From NCBI GenBank assembly GCA_036768485.1, contig JAVLUZ010000145.1, positions 21,981,522 to 22,045,521 on the forward strand: a stretch of DNA of 64,000 nucleotides, written 5' to 3'. Below, piece after piece: positions 1 through 12,400 of this stretch; position 1 is the first letter of the stretch; every line of letters starts with the position of its first letter. This DNA comes from Mermis nigrescens. Lineage: Eukaryota > Nematoda > Enoplea > Mermithida > Mermithidae. The notes under the pieces were generated by a model. That model ran no database searches, was not told the DNA's origin, and saw nothing but the letters and a program-made list of their open reading frames with translations. A program made the translations under genes and the position numbers.

Positions 1-1878
1 TTTATTTATTTATTAGTTTATTTATTTATTTACTTATTTATTTATTTATTTATTTACTTAATGATTTATTTATTTACTTACTAATTAATCCATATAGTGA
101 TCTCTTTAAGGCCATTAGTGAGCAAACAAATGCGTCAGCTGTGCGATACAACGCGCCCTGCTGATTTTTATTCTCAGAAGGTTAATGAAATTTCATATTT
201 GTATCGATAATGCAGAACTTATTAGTAATCAATAGGTCTATAATAATCTAATTTTAGCCTAATGTAATTATTGATAGTTCGAAAAATTATAAATTAAATT
301 ATTTTTGGTATATTAATTTGAAAGTGTTTTAAATTATTACTGTTTTTGGTTATTAAGCTTACTTTTTCTATTGCAAATCGACGAATAAGTCTGAATAAAA
401 ATTTAAAAAGTGGAATAAATATGCCAAGAAATTTCAAAAATGATTTGTTTTTGTCGTTAAGAAGTAGGTCAAAATTAAATAAATAAATAAATAAATAAAG
501 ATGATAAATATGTACATAAAGGCTAGTCACCAAAACTTGGCACAATAACGGTGGATAGTACGCGTCAAAAACATGAACTATCTGGCAGGGCTGGCAGGGT
601 TTCTGACAATGCTCTTAAGTTTCAGGGGTGTAGAAACGTAAACAATTTCGAAAAATGTCAACAAAATTTCAAGTATGTTCAACAAAGCGTATCAAAAAAT
701 GGGTATATAGCGCGAAATATTGAAAATTTTGATTAAACACACTCAAAACAGCACCTTTAATACGAATGGAATAATTTATTTTGAGGGGGTTGAAACTCTT
801 GCTGGGGATCATATGTAGATATAGCGGCTTGAACTTTTGTGTGGGGTTCCCCCCGCCATTTTCAGTGGAGGGGGTAGGGTAAACGAACTCCAATGTTCTA
901 TCTAAAACCGGTCAGAAACACCTACAAACGACCTAAAAATTCAATTTTTTTCGAAAAATCAAGGTTCAAACATTTTCTGGCCTTGGGTGAATGGCGGGTG
1001 ACCAGCTTTTGGGTGGGGGATCTCCCTGATCATTTTGTTACCCTGTGCGCCCAATCCCAACCCTCCTCCCTAGGTCATGTATGGCCGATCGATAAAACAT
1101 GGTTTTGGACGGAATTTCACCTTTTTTTTAAATAAAAATGTAGCAAAATTCCTAAAATTGATTGTACAGAAATTGAGAGTGGCGAAAAACATCGACTTTT
1201 CCAATTCTCTCTATTCTTTCTATTTTTCCATTTTCCGAAATTCCCCAACCGTGTAGAATTGATCCCATTGCTAAGTTTTCGTATTTCCTAGAAAAAAGAA
1301 ATAAAAAGTACAGAAAAAAGAAAATGATTGGAATAATTAAAGACTCGTACGTGGGATACATGTACGCGTAGATTCACACAGTCCAAGGTCCTGGGCGGGG
1401 GTTAACCGAGTTTCCTGGGGGAGGGCGTACATGATTAATTTTAAGGGCTAATTATGGCGCTAAAGTGATAAAATTATGTTGATTTCTTATGTTTTTATCG
1501 TTCCCAACTCCCATCGACTCTTCGTAATCGGTAAAAATGCTTTAATTTGTTGTATTTTATTCTTGAATATTCAAAAAAAAGTTTTGATGGGTACGTGATT
1601 AATGTTAACGGCCAATTATGGCGCTAAAAAAGATGAAATTATTTCAATTTTTTATCTTTTTATCTTTCCCAACTCCCTCCCCCTCTCTTCCTTAACCGAT
1701 AAAAATACTTTAATTTCTTGTATTTCATTCTTCTTTAATATTCATTTAACTTTGGATTTTTGGATTATTAGATTATTGAATATGAAAAAACAAAATAATA
1801 AAAAAAATAAAAAATAATACTATCAAGCATGTGGACAAAACGTCCGAACGAATGACCTGAACAGTGTATATACTACTC
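1..1878. other. no gene seen; AT-rich flank and repeats
   Basis: TTTA microsatellite at 1-90 and its complement at 474-500. Two short repeated units with GTACGTGATTAAT / GGGCGTACATGATTAAT starts occur at about 1425 and 1590. I searched for the BRD8 SANT exon (W-x(n)-K-x-L motif region) here and saw none. Confidence 0.5.
790..1085 (+). repeat. dispersed repeat family 2 (ACATGTAAC-ended)
   Basis: One copy of a dispersed, roughly 200-300 base repeat with the order: GGGGTCCCC, GGCCATTTT, ATGACCTCCAATTTTCGGCC, AAAATGGCC, TTTCTGGCTTTGGG, GGGGGATC, then TTACATGTATG. Other copies: 5355-5720 (two in tandem), 6125-6350, 7115-7330, 38600-38815, 43950-44180, and inverted at 5845-5905, 58040-58170 and 61570-61880. 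The ends ACATGTAACGGCTCGAAATT and ...TTACATGT are inverted, so it may be a small DNA-transposon derivative. Confidence 0.55.
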
Positions 1879-1929
1879 CAAACATACTTCAGACTATACT
1901 GCTGGGCATCTTCTGGCGCTGTTTCGTAA

Positions 1930-2880
1930 TTCCAACCAGGGGCCTGGAGGACGGCCGCCCCCCTTCATGGGCCCAAAACACTGTTTTTTTTTGTACGAGC
2001 CTCTTTGTACATGTACAAAGATCCCCGGAAAAGTCTTTGTACGAGCAAAAATTTTTTTGTACATATAACGTATAGATATGCAATTGAATGTACACATTTT
2101 TACATACTACTAGATTGTTATCCGTGACCCGCACGCTTCGCAAAAGGTGTAACTTTGTCCTAAATTCAGCTGGTTATATTAGTTCGGCCCGGAACGCCAA
2201 AATTTTCATGAGACTTAGGTTGAAATTACACATAAAATTCGACTCAGCAAGTTAAAATGACTTGTGTTACACAATTATAAATAATAAGCGGTTGCAATGT
2301 GCCGACTGAATCTCATAATAGACACCAATTTGCTAATGAATTTAATGCAACGCAAAGATAAAAGAGTCAATTTTATCTTCAAACGGCAGAAAACAGTGCA
2401 CAGTTGTTTAATAGTTCTTTTTTCTGCATAAAATCTTTATAAAACAGTGGAGATAGATGTAAACGATGCTTCAATCTGTACAAAGATGCTTACAGATAGA
2501 TTTTGGAGTGTTTAATGCCCGCGCCTGGAGCTAAATAGAATGTAATTATGATACTCGGCGCGAAGCGCCGAAAATTTTTAGAAATTTTGCTAAAAAATAC
2601 TCAAAAAAACGTTAAAATTACTATTACTTTGCCCCAAAAAGTCTTTGTACATTGTACAAAGATGGCTCCGAAAATCTTTGTACGAGCCTCAAAATCTTTG
2701 TCTCGTACAAAAAAAAAACAGTGGCCCAAAATAGTGCGCAAAATTTAGGATTTTTGAGCAATTTTTAGCGATTTTCGGATCAAAATGGCTAATTTTTCTG
2801 CCCAAGTCAGGGTTTCGCCCCCCATCCTTAGGGGTAGCGCCCCCCTTAGGAAAATCCTGGATCCGCCACTGATTCCAACG
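1930..2880. repeat. older repeat interrupted by the hAT-like element
   Basis: Left part (GGACGGCCGCCCCCC..., 1950-1978) and right part (GCCCAAAATAGTGCGCAAAA to GGATCCGCCACTG, 2724-2872) belong to one repeat that is seen uninterrupted at the window's right end (63925-64000). Similar GGCGGCCGCCCC pieces lie at 43273 and 59210. Confidence 0.6.
1979..2723 (+). mobile_element. hAT-like non-autonomous element, copy 1, with 8-bp target duplication
   Basis: 745 bases starting CACTGTTTTTTTTTGTACGA and ending TACAAAAAAAAAACAGTG, so the ends are inverted. The bases on both sides are the perfect direct repeat GCCCAAAA (1971-1978 and 2724-2731). The uninterrupted target, GCCCAAAATAGTGCGCAAAA, is present in a related repeat at 63970. 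An 8-bp duplication is typical of hAT (also P and Merlin) transposases; no transposase is encoded. The interior carries GGCGCGAAGCGCC at 2558. Confidence 0.8.
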
Positions 2881-3183
2881 ATAGGTTTTGGTCCAAAATG
2901 GCCCGAGGGGTATGCCATTGAAAAGTTCTGATAAGGGAGGGGGTATATAATATACCCCATACCCCCAACGCGCATGTGCGTGTATGTACGTAGATACCGT
3001 AATTTCCGCTCACGTTTTTTAATACGCCGCTGCGCTCTGGTTTATATCCGGAGGAAATACTTTAAAACATCGTCCGACGGGTTTAACGTCCGATCGATCT
3101 ATCCTAGGGCCACGCGCAGTTTTGTTTATTTGTTTTTTTTTAAGTTTTTTATTTTTTATCCTTTGTATTCCGTCTTTTTTCAG

Positions 3184-3410
3184 AATTGCGCTCAACAGTA
3201 CACGAGTCTGGTCGAAGCGGCGAACGCGCATAATTTGCGCAAAAGGACGGCGTCGGAAAATTTGCAATCGCCCACGGGCGCCCAAAATCTCGTCGGGTCG
3301 CCGGCCTCGAATAGTCCTGAAAATGTCATCAATCAATTGGTCAGCCGATTTACGGTCGAAAGATTGGACGAATTGAGGCTAAACATGCAACGGGAGCGCA
3401 GCTTGTTCAA
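3184..3410 (+). CDS. BRD8: BRD8 exon 1 of the visible part
   Basis: The acceptor is a T-rich tract ending in CAG at 3181-3183; the donor is GTTAGC at 3411. The exon is read in phase 0 from NCAQQYTSLVEAANAHNLR and ends in phase 2. The C-A-x-Q-Y motif is the conserved stretch just after the SANT domain in BRD8, and the later RFTVERLDELRLNMQRERS segment matches the helical region that follows. The reading frame is open far upstream by chance, but the upstream sequence is T-rich and not protein-like, so the exon starts at the acceptor. Confidence 0.85.
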
Positions 3411-6400
3411 GTTAGCTGAAAAACCTCCGAATTTGTTTATTTATTTACATATTTTGCTATTTTTTATTTATTTGTTTATTTTGTTATTTTTTTATTTATT
3501 TATTTCTTTATTTTTTTATTTACTTACCGTCTATTGATTTTTAAAATTTATTTACTGATTTAATTCGTTAAGTAATTATTTAGTGATTAATTTAATTTAT
3601 TTGGTTTTTTTATTTTAATTAAATAATTTCTAATCTATTTGTTTATAAAATTTTTTTCTAATTCGATTTATTTTATTCAATTTAACATATCATTGATTAA
3701 TTTATCTACTTGTTTAGTTATTTACATACATATTTATTTATTTATGTACATAGTTATTCGTTGATTTATTTAATCTTATGGTTTACGTCATATGTATTTG
3801 AATATATTTATTTATTTGTTTATTTATTTATTTGCTTATTCATTCATTTATTTGCTTCCTCATTTTTGTTTGTATTAATTTACAAGATTAATTTATAATT
3901 TTTATTTATGTGTGTGCGATTGCTTTATAATAAATTCAAATTAATCTATTTTCAATTTTGATTAAAGATTTTTAATTTTTTTTATTGAAATCATCTTTAC
4001 TTAAATAAATTTTCTTTAGTTATTCATTTCGTGTTTTATTTATTTATTTATCGATTAATTTATTTAAATTATTTATTTATTTATATATTATTTCTTGCTA
4101 TTTGATGTACCGATTTATTGTATTCCTTATTTATTTATTTATTTAAATTAATTTATCTATCTGTTTACATACGTGTTTACATATTTACTCATTAGTTTCT
4201 TTGAAAATGTTATTCGTATATTAATTAGTTATTTGTTCAGTTATGGATTAATTGATTTACTTATTTTCTCATTCATTTTGTTATTTATGTACTTATTTTA
4301 TTAGTTTACGAATCTACCGCTTGACTTGCATATTTACATATTTATGTATTAATTGATTAATTTGCCATTTATTTATTTTTTTACTTATCTATTTTTGAAA
4401 AGTTTCCCTCCGTTTATTCCTCATTTAAACTCGCTTTAAGTGCGAATTATCTGGCTGTAAAGTTACATCGCCGCTTTACACTGCACGAATTTCAAAGCGT
4501 ACTGACTGTGTCTTAGACGAGCTGGTGTAAAGTGTGGCGCAGCAAACGCGGCAAAATGAGCGGGTTATAAAAAGGTGTTAAGTGTAAAGAACAAGTGCTA
4601 GTTAAAAGTAAGTATCGCAGCGTTGAAGAAGAAAACGAATGAGGTTGGAAAATTTGATTTATTACCGTTTTACACGGTGAAGTAAAGTTTAAACTGTCAG
4701 ATTTTCCCCACACTTCACACAACTTTTTTATATATTGCAGTAAATTTCGTGATCAGTTTATACGGTATGAGTGTAAACGACAAAACGTCTCGTTTTATGC
4801 GGTTCGCGGCGCGTCCATAATTTCGGTTTACACTCAGCTAAACTTAATTTTAGTTTTCTTTACACTTCGTATTAGAATGCGCTCGTAATTCGCGTTTTGT
4901 CCTCATTTTGACGTTCAGAAAGTTGCGGAAAGAAATCGAAGCGATCAAAAATGGCGAATACGACAGTCAGCTAGAGTCGATGATTGAAAATGAAGAGAGG
5001 TGATTATAGGATTCGTTTATGCGGATATTTTTAGCAAAAAAAGTTCATTTTAGAATACGGCCAAAAACTTTGAGATTGTATACACGTGAATCTTATTCTA
5101 GTTTGTATTTTATGAATTTTTTCAGCAGCTTCTACACTACTGGCTGGTCGGAATATAAACTAGTTTACACGCTTTCTTGAATTAATGGCTCGTCCTGTTG
5201 TAACCTGATGTATAATTTGCGCTACTATTCAAAGTGTAAACTGCTTAGTGCCTAATTGGACTAGACAGCGTGCTATTTCTGCTGTTTAATAGTAGCTTTA
5301 TGTCGTATGTATTTATAATGCTTCATCGCATCCATCGTATATGTAATTTAATGGCTCGAAATTTTAGGACGGGGTCTTCGGCGATTTTCAGGAGGGGAGC
5401 AGGGCGACATGACCTCCAATTTTTGGCCAAAAGCCACCTGATACTGCCCAAAAATTCAATTTTTTCCAAAAAATCCGGGGTTCAAAAATTTGTGGGCTTG
5501 GGACGGGGCGACGGGTGGACAACCGTACATGTAACGGCTCATAATTTTGGGTGGGGGTCCCCGGCCATACCAAAATCAGCCAAAAAAGCTAAAAATGGCC
5601 AAAAAATTCGATTTTTTCAAAAATCGGGGGGGTCAAACATTTTCTGGCTTTGATGGATTGGGGACGGCCGACCTTGGATGGGGGATCCTCCATCCCTCGC
5701 CTCTCTTACATGTATGGACAGCCAGTTTCGGGTTGGAAGATTCAAAGTCGAAAACATTTTTAACTCATAATTTAGGCAAAACTTCGTTATTGGTCATTTT
5801 TGGACGCTTTTCGCTATTTTTAGCCGAAAACTGGACTTCATTCTAGCGTCCCCCCTAAAAATGGCCGGGATCCCCACCCAAAATTTCGAGCCCTTATTTG
5901 TATGTTAGCATCCTATAATAAATAATTTTTTATCGCATGATTTTGCGACTAGGCTGGTTCAAAGTTTAAACTGTTTATTAAGTGTAAAGCATTGTCCGAC
6001 CGATGACCATAAACTTCAACTTTATGTAACTGTTTTTATGGCTGGTGAACTGAATATCGCAATTGAGTTTCATGCGTTTTAAATGTTTGCCGGGATTATT
6101 ATTATCGAACCAATTTTTATACATGAAATAACTCGAAATTTTGGGAGGGGGGTCCCCGAGCCATTTTTAGGAGGGGGATGGCCCGATTGGGGGTATATGA
6201 CCTCCAATTTTCGGCCAAAAATGCCAAAAAATGTAAAAATGGCCAAAAAAATACAACTTTTTCCAGAAATAGGGTGGGTCTAAAATTTTCTGATTCGAGG
6301 GGGACGTCCGACCTTGGATGGGGGATCTTCCCCGAACCCTCTATGTTATATGTATGCTTTACAGTGTTGATAACTTTTTCGAATGTATTCTGATTCGCGT

Positions 6401-9400
6401 AACTAATATTGTGTGCGATATTTCGGTCATGAGGACCCAATAAGGAGCGTCTGCATATCAAGGCTTTTATTGTATTTCGCAAAGACTTTTCCCGATGTAC
6501 AAAGACTTTTTCGGGACCGTCTTTGTACATGTACAAAGATTTTTGGGCAGACAAATACTGCAAAAGAGGTCAAAAATGTTCTACATGTCTTTATAATGGC
6601 ATAAATTGCGTTTCGGAACAAAAATGTCAGATTTTTCGGCGCTTCGCGCCGTTTTAAGACGATTCTTAGTGATTTTTGCCCTCAGAAACCCAGAAATTAG
6701 CTAAAATACACTACCAAACTGTTTTTACCATACTAAAATCGCTACCGTACCATATAATAGTACCCAAAAATTTGTGTGTACAAAATGTACAAAGACTGTT
6801 AGGGCCATCTTAGTACATGTACAAACGGAACTCGTACAAAAAAACACTGCTGCATATCATTTTTGATGTTTTTTGGCGTTTTAAAGTTGATTGTAAATTT
6901 TTTTCTAGTTTTCGATTAAAAATTTGGCTGCCTTTTCGTTTTTCGATGCGTTGCTCTCTTCACATTCATTGTTTTACGGAATCGCATGGGAAAGTCGAGT
7001 AGAGACGAAAAGTTTCAAGTGGAAGGGAGAATAGAACGAAATATAATCGAAAATGAAAAAGATCGAAAGTCGCATGATTCATGGCAAAATAAATGAAAAA
7101 ATAAGTAGCAATCGTACATGTAACGGCTCGAAATTTTAGATGGGGGTCCCCGGCGATTTCTATGGCGGGTGAGGGTAAATGACCTCTAATTTTCGGCCAA
7201 AAACGCCTGAAAACGATAAATAGTTCCATTTTCTCAAAAAATCGAGGGGATGGGGTTTCGAAAATTTTCTCGCTTTGGGGATAATGGGATAGCAACTTGA
7301 GTGGGGGATCCCCCACCCCTGTTACATGTTTGCTAGCAACGACAATCTGGCTTCGAAGTTGTTGAATTCCAATTCAATCGCTACGCTGAGCGCGGTGTAA
7401 AGTTGTGTTAAATAACCTCCTTCAATAATATTTCTTCAATTATTTTTTTCTTCATTTTTGCTAAAAAAACTGAGAACCAATCTCAATGAATATGCTTTAA
7501 TCATTTAGCCAACCATTTATCGTCGATGCAAAGTATGGGAATTCTGGGGGGGGTGAAATTTACGATGACTTTTTGGGCCCAAAATTGGTAGGTACGCGCC
7601 AAAAACGTCGCTTTTAGTCGTTTCTGACGATGTTCTATCTTTGTAGAGCATAAAAGCTTTGAAAAATTTCTATAAAATAAAAAGGCCGAAAAATTGAGCA
7701 AAATACAGTCGAAACATGAGTACGTGGCGCGAATCTCCGAAAATTTGACACGTTTGAGCAAATAGATAGCTAAAAACGCGTAGAAAAGCACCTTTTTTAC
7801 GACTTTTTAAAAATTTTCTAGGAACTTTCAATAAATCGCGAATCAAAAGAGGAGAAAATTTTTTCTGGGGAGGGGTGAAACCCCCATCCTCCAAGCCCCC
7901 CCCCCCCCAGGTCATGTATGTTCGACAGTACTTTATAAATACCCTTTGTGATTCACTGTTTTGTTGTCTTAGACGCTTCATTTTTTCCCAGAACTTTAAA
8001 TTAGATTTAATTGGAGTTTAAACTTCAAAAGTCTATAAACTTTCAAAACTTTATAATTATCTCCAAGCATCGAGAACTCATAGAACTTCAAAACTAAAAA
8101 TCCTGAACAAAATCTGTAAAATTAGAAAACCCGAAAATCTTTAAAAAAACAGAAAATTGCAAAAAATAATAAGCCTAAAAACGAAGTTGGGCCCGTTTAT
8201 GTGGGCGGACTCTTAGTCTCGAATAAAATTGTGAATCTTCGCCCAACCCTAAAGTTTTGGGCAAATATTTTGGCATTTTTTAGTATTTTCTATCCCGCAT
8301 CTAGGACTCCCGACTTTTCATTCTTGATCAGAAAAAATTGCATTACGATTTGCATTATATTTTCAGGTTTGTACGAAAAAATTATAAAAAATTATTGATA
8401 TAGGTGCGAGAAAATTATTACTGAAATATTTTTTAAGTATAAAAACATTTTTTTTAAAGTTTATACTCACGTGTGAGAGAAATATTACATTTTTAAGTTT
8501 TCAAAAATTATACGCGGCTATTCTTCCATCTAAAATAGTAAGTCAGTAATTTTGGTGTATTAAATGCTTTATAATATCATATTATTATCCTTTCATCGAT
8601 TAACGTCCTTGTTTGCCAAAGGTGAAATAAAAAATGACTCTAAATATAAAAATGTGAATTTTTCGAGATATTTTGACAGACTAATTTCAACGATTTTAAA
8701 TTTCAGTCCATCGACGGGTTTTTATTCAAATTTCCCATTTTTTTATTTTTTTATTTTTTTAAGTTTTTTCTAGATGGAGGACTTGCCGCGTTGAAAAGTT
8801 AAAAATGTAATATTTTTCTCACGCGTATGGATTTTTTAAAAGTATTTTTTTATACTTAAAAAAATATTTTATCAAGATTTTTTCGCCCATACTATTTTTT
8901 ATTAATATGTTTCCCTCGCAAACTTTTATTCGCACAAATTTAGAGCAGAATTGGGCAGAGTGCCAAACATTCCGGCGGCCGAAGTCGCCGAGAAGAAAGC
9001 GTCGGCTACTGCCGCCGCCGCAAAAATCGTCGACGCGACGATCGCGGCGGCCGTCGAACCTGAGGCGGCGCCGGCCGCGGCAGAGCTGACGGCCCCTACG
9101 ACGCCGTTATACATCGGTCAGGCGGGTAATTTAGATTAATTAATTAATTAATTCATTATTTAATAAATTCGATTAAAAATAAATTTATTAGTACCTGTTG
9201 AAACGCTAAACCTGCGGTTCTACCTAATCAGATTCACAGTCGATCGTGACGTCGCCGTCGCGATCGCCCGCTCACCTCATCTACGCTCAATTGAGCCCCA
9301 CCAAGAGCGTGATACGCTCGCCGCCCGGTCTTCGCCGCTTCGAATCGATGTCGCCTCCGTCGACGTTAGTCGTCGTCGCCGACTCCGCGGCGCCGACAGC

Positions 9401-12400
9401 GTCGGACGTCGGCGACGACGCCGAGGCCGCCATTCAGGAGTCTGTCGTCACCAACGCCGCCGCCGCCGTCGCTGACGTCAAGCCGTCGGTTGACGTCATT
9501 GCTGACGTCAAGCCGTCGGATGACGCCAACGCAGCGGCGGCGGTGACGTCGCCGCCGACGGTTGACGTCAGCAGACCGCATCGCGTTCGCCGACGACGAC
9601 TGACCGAGTCCGAGCGTCAAACTCCGAACGCTGACGTTGTCGCCGGCGTTGTCGGCGCCGCCGATGAGCCGCGGCGAACTAGACGCTCGGCGACTGCAGC
9701 GGCTGGCGTCGGCGTCGAAGCGTCGGTCGACGGTAAGAAGATTGGCGATGTTTAATTCTAGTCTGATCGGTCCCACATCAGAATATTCAAAATATCATCT
9801 TCACGGCTTTGACTTTGAGCGTCAAAATTTTTGGTCATTGTGCAATTTGAACCTTGTTCTTTTATTTTTTCAAAATTTCCAACTTTAATTTTAGCCTTAG
9901 TCCTTTTCTGCGATTGGCTGGAATTGTTTAACTCTGCCATAAAAGGCTTCTTTAAGTATGCCAAATAAGAGGCTTTGCAGGAGCGTCTGAATAATTTTTA
10001 TACATTTAGCTATTTTTTATGTTTTTAAATTTTTTAATGGTTTTTTATAAATTTATTTCTATTTTTTATTTAGTGACGTCATCCGATGCCGCGGCGACGA
10101 CGACGCCGCGTCGTCGGTTGTCGGAACGCTTCGCGGCGAAGCGCGCCAGCGGCGGCGATGGCGGCTCGGACGCCGTCATCGCCGTGCGACCGCGACGCGC
10201 GTCGCGATCGGAGAGCGTCGGCGGCGGCGGCGGCGCGACTAAAACGAACGAAGCGATCGAAAAGTGGTTGCACGGCGTTCGGCAAAATCATCTCGCGACC
10301 GACGACGGCGGCGGCGACGATTTGTCTCTGGCGGCGGCGGAACCGGTCGACGTCGCGTTTCAACGCGATGACGTCGCAGAACGCGTTAATAAGGTAAATT
10401 AATTAGTATAATACAACAATACATTGTTATTCGATGAATCTTTATTCTGTTTTTACTCTTTCATATTGCTTCTTTCTTGATTTATTTTTCTTTATTTTTT
10501 TGATCTTTGGGCTCAGGCTAATCTAAGCGTCGTTTTTTCGAAATAAGCTTGCCTTGGCACTGTGCCAAAAAATGAATGAAACGCCACATAGCTTAACACG
10601 CTTAAAGACTCGATCATATTTTTTCCTCACCGTAGATCTCATGATTCTAGCACCGTGTATAAATTTGCATGCTCTTAGCCTCAATGTTGTTCTATATGGA
10701 CGAATACAATAAAATGCATCGGTGTTCTTAAATTTGTAAACAAAAAGACCTCGTTAATTTTTAAAACATTTGTTTATTTTGCGGATACACATTTATGTAT
10801 TATTGATTATTTACTTTGCTTAATTATCAGTTAATCAATTAATTAATAAAATTATGAATTTTTATTATTTTTCGAAAGAAATCCAACGCTTAAGCCTAAG
10901 CGTTGGCCTTTAATTTTAATCGATTAGGTACCTATCTCATTTATGAGCGTTATTCATTAATTATTTAGGCTTGGGCTAATCGATGATTATAACACATAGG
11001 TGCACAAGGTCAGGGTCGGCAGGGGGAGGGTGAAATGCCAAAAATCTAAAACAGTACATTTAACGTTCAAGATTTTTTTGCTGTTTAATGATCAAAATGG
11101 TCAAAATAGCCTATAAACCGTTTTTTCGTGTTAATAACACATTTTAAAGCATTTTTAGTCCGTTTTGACTGCATTATATCACTTTTAACACTAAAAAATG
11201 CAAAAATTTATCAATTTTGGGCGCTTTTTGAGTAAAAAGTACTTAAAAGTACTAATCTGGCGCGAGGCGCCCGAAAAATTTCGACATTTTTACTGATTTT
11301 GATGTCAAAAATGATACAGAACAAGACCTGTTTGCTCAAAATCGCCGGACAGTACCGGTCTAGCTGACCCTCAGGGGGGTAATACCCCCCTTACCCACCC
11401 CTATGTGCATGTGTGTTATAACATCGGATATTTTTATTCATTTCTGGTTGAAAATAGTAATTTTTGCGATTATCTGAGAATTCAAAAGATTAAATTACAT
11501 AAGCTTAAATTAAAGATTAAAGGTGGGAAAAATAAGAATTAAAAATTGAATTAAATTAAAAATAAATACTAATTTTTTAGGTCGAAGAAAGTGCACCATT
11601 TAAAGCCTCAAACGAACCAATCGATAATTTGACATTAGCCGAAATGATGACTCAAACCGGAAACGAATCGGCGGAGTTGATTGCTGTGTCGGTCGAGCCC
11701 ATTGTAATTTGCCTAATTTTTTGTCATTTCTTGCAAATATATAATTTTTTAGTTTTTTGATTAATTTTTATTTTTTTGAACGTTTTTCGTCCTATTTTAT
11801 TATTTGTCATCGTAGTTTTCTGTTTTATCGATATTTTAATATTTTGCCCTATTTTTCGCCTAACAAAAGCCCAACTTTGAGAAAGGTCTAAAAATTTCTT
11901 CGTCTACTGAAAAACTGTTAGAAAGCCAAAAAATTATAACCGATTCCCAAATTTCCGTCCTTTGCATCGATCCCTGGTTGGCACACATGCACATAGGGGG
12001 GGGGGGTGAGGGGGTATTACCCCCCCTGAGGGGTCAGCTAGACCGGTACTGTCCGGCGATTTTGAGCAAACAGGCCTTGTTCTGCATCATTTTTGACATC
12101 AAAGTCAGTAAAAATGTCAAAATTTTCCGGCGCTTCGCCCCAAATTAGTACTTTTAAGTACTTTTTACTCAAAAAGCGCCCAAACTTGATAATTTTTTGC
12201 ATTTTTTAGTGTTAAAAGTGGTGATATAATGCAGTCAAAATAAACTAAAAATGCTTTTAAAATGTGTTATTAACACGAAAAAACGTTTTATAGGCAATTT
12301 TGACCATTTTGATCATTAAAACAGCAAAAAAATCGTGAACCTTAAATTTACTATTTTAGATTTTTGGCATTTCACCCCCCCTGCCGACCCTGACCTTGTG

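Noticed and set aside
1..3183. Search for the BRD8 SANT exon
   Set aside because: No segment with the expected Trp-rich helix pattern; probably upstream of the window.
9366..9776. Minus-strand open frame of 136 codons
   Set aside because: Antisense shadow of GC-rich BRD8 exon 4; no homology, and the sense frame fits splice phases.
10079..10363. Minus-strand and second plus-strand open frames, arginine-rich
   Set aside because: Shadows of BRD8 exon 5 caused by GC-rich codons.
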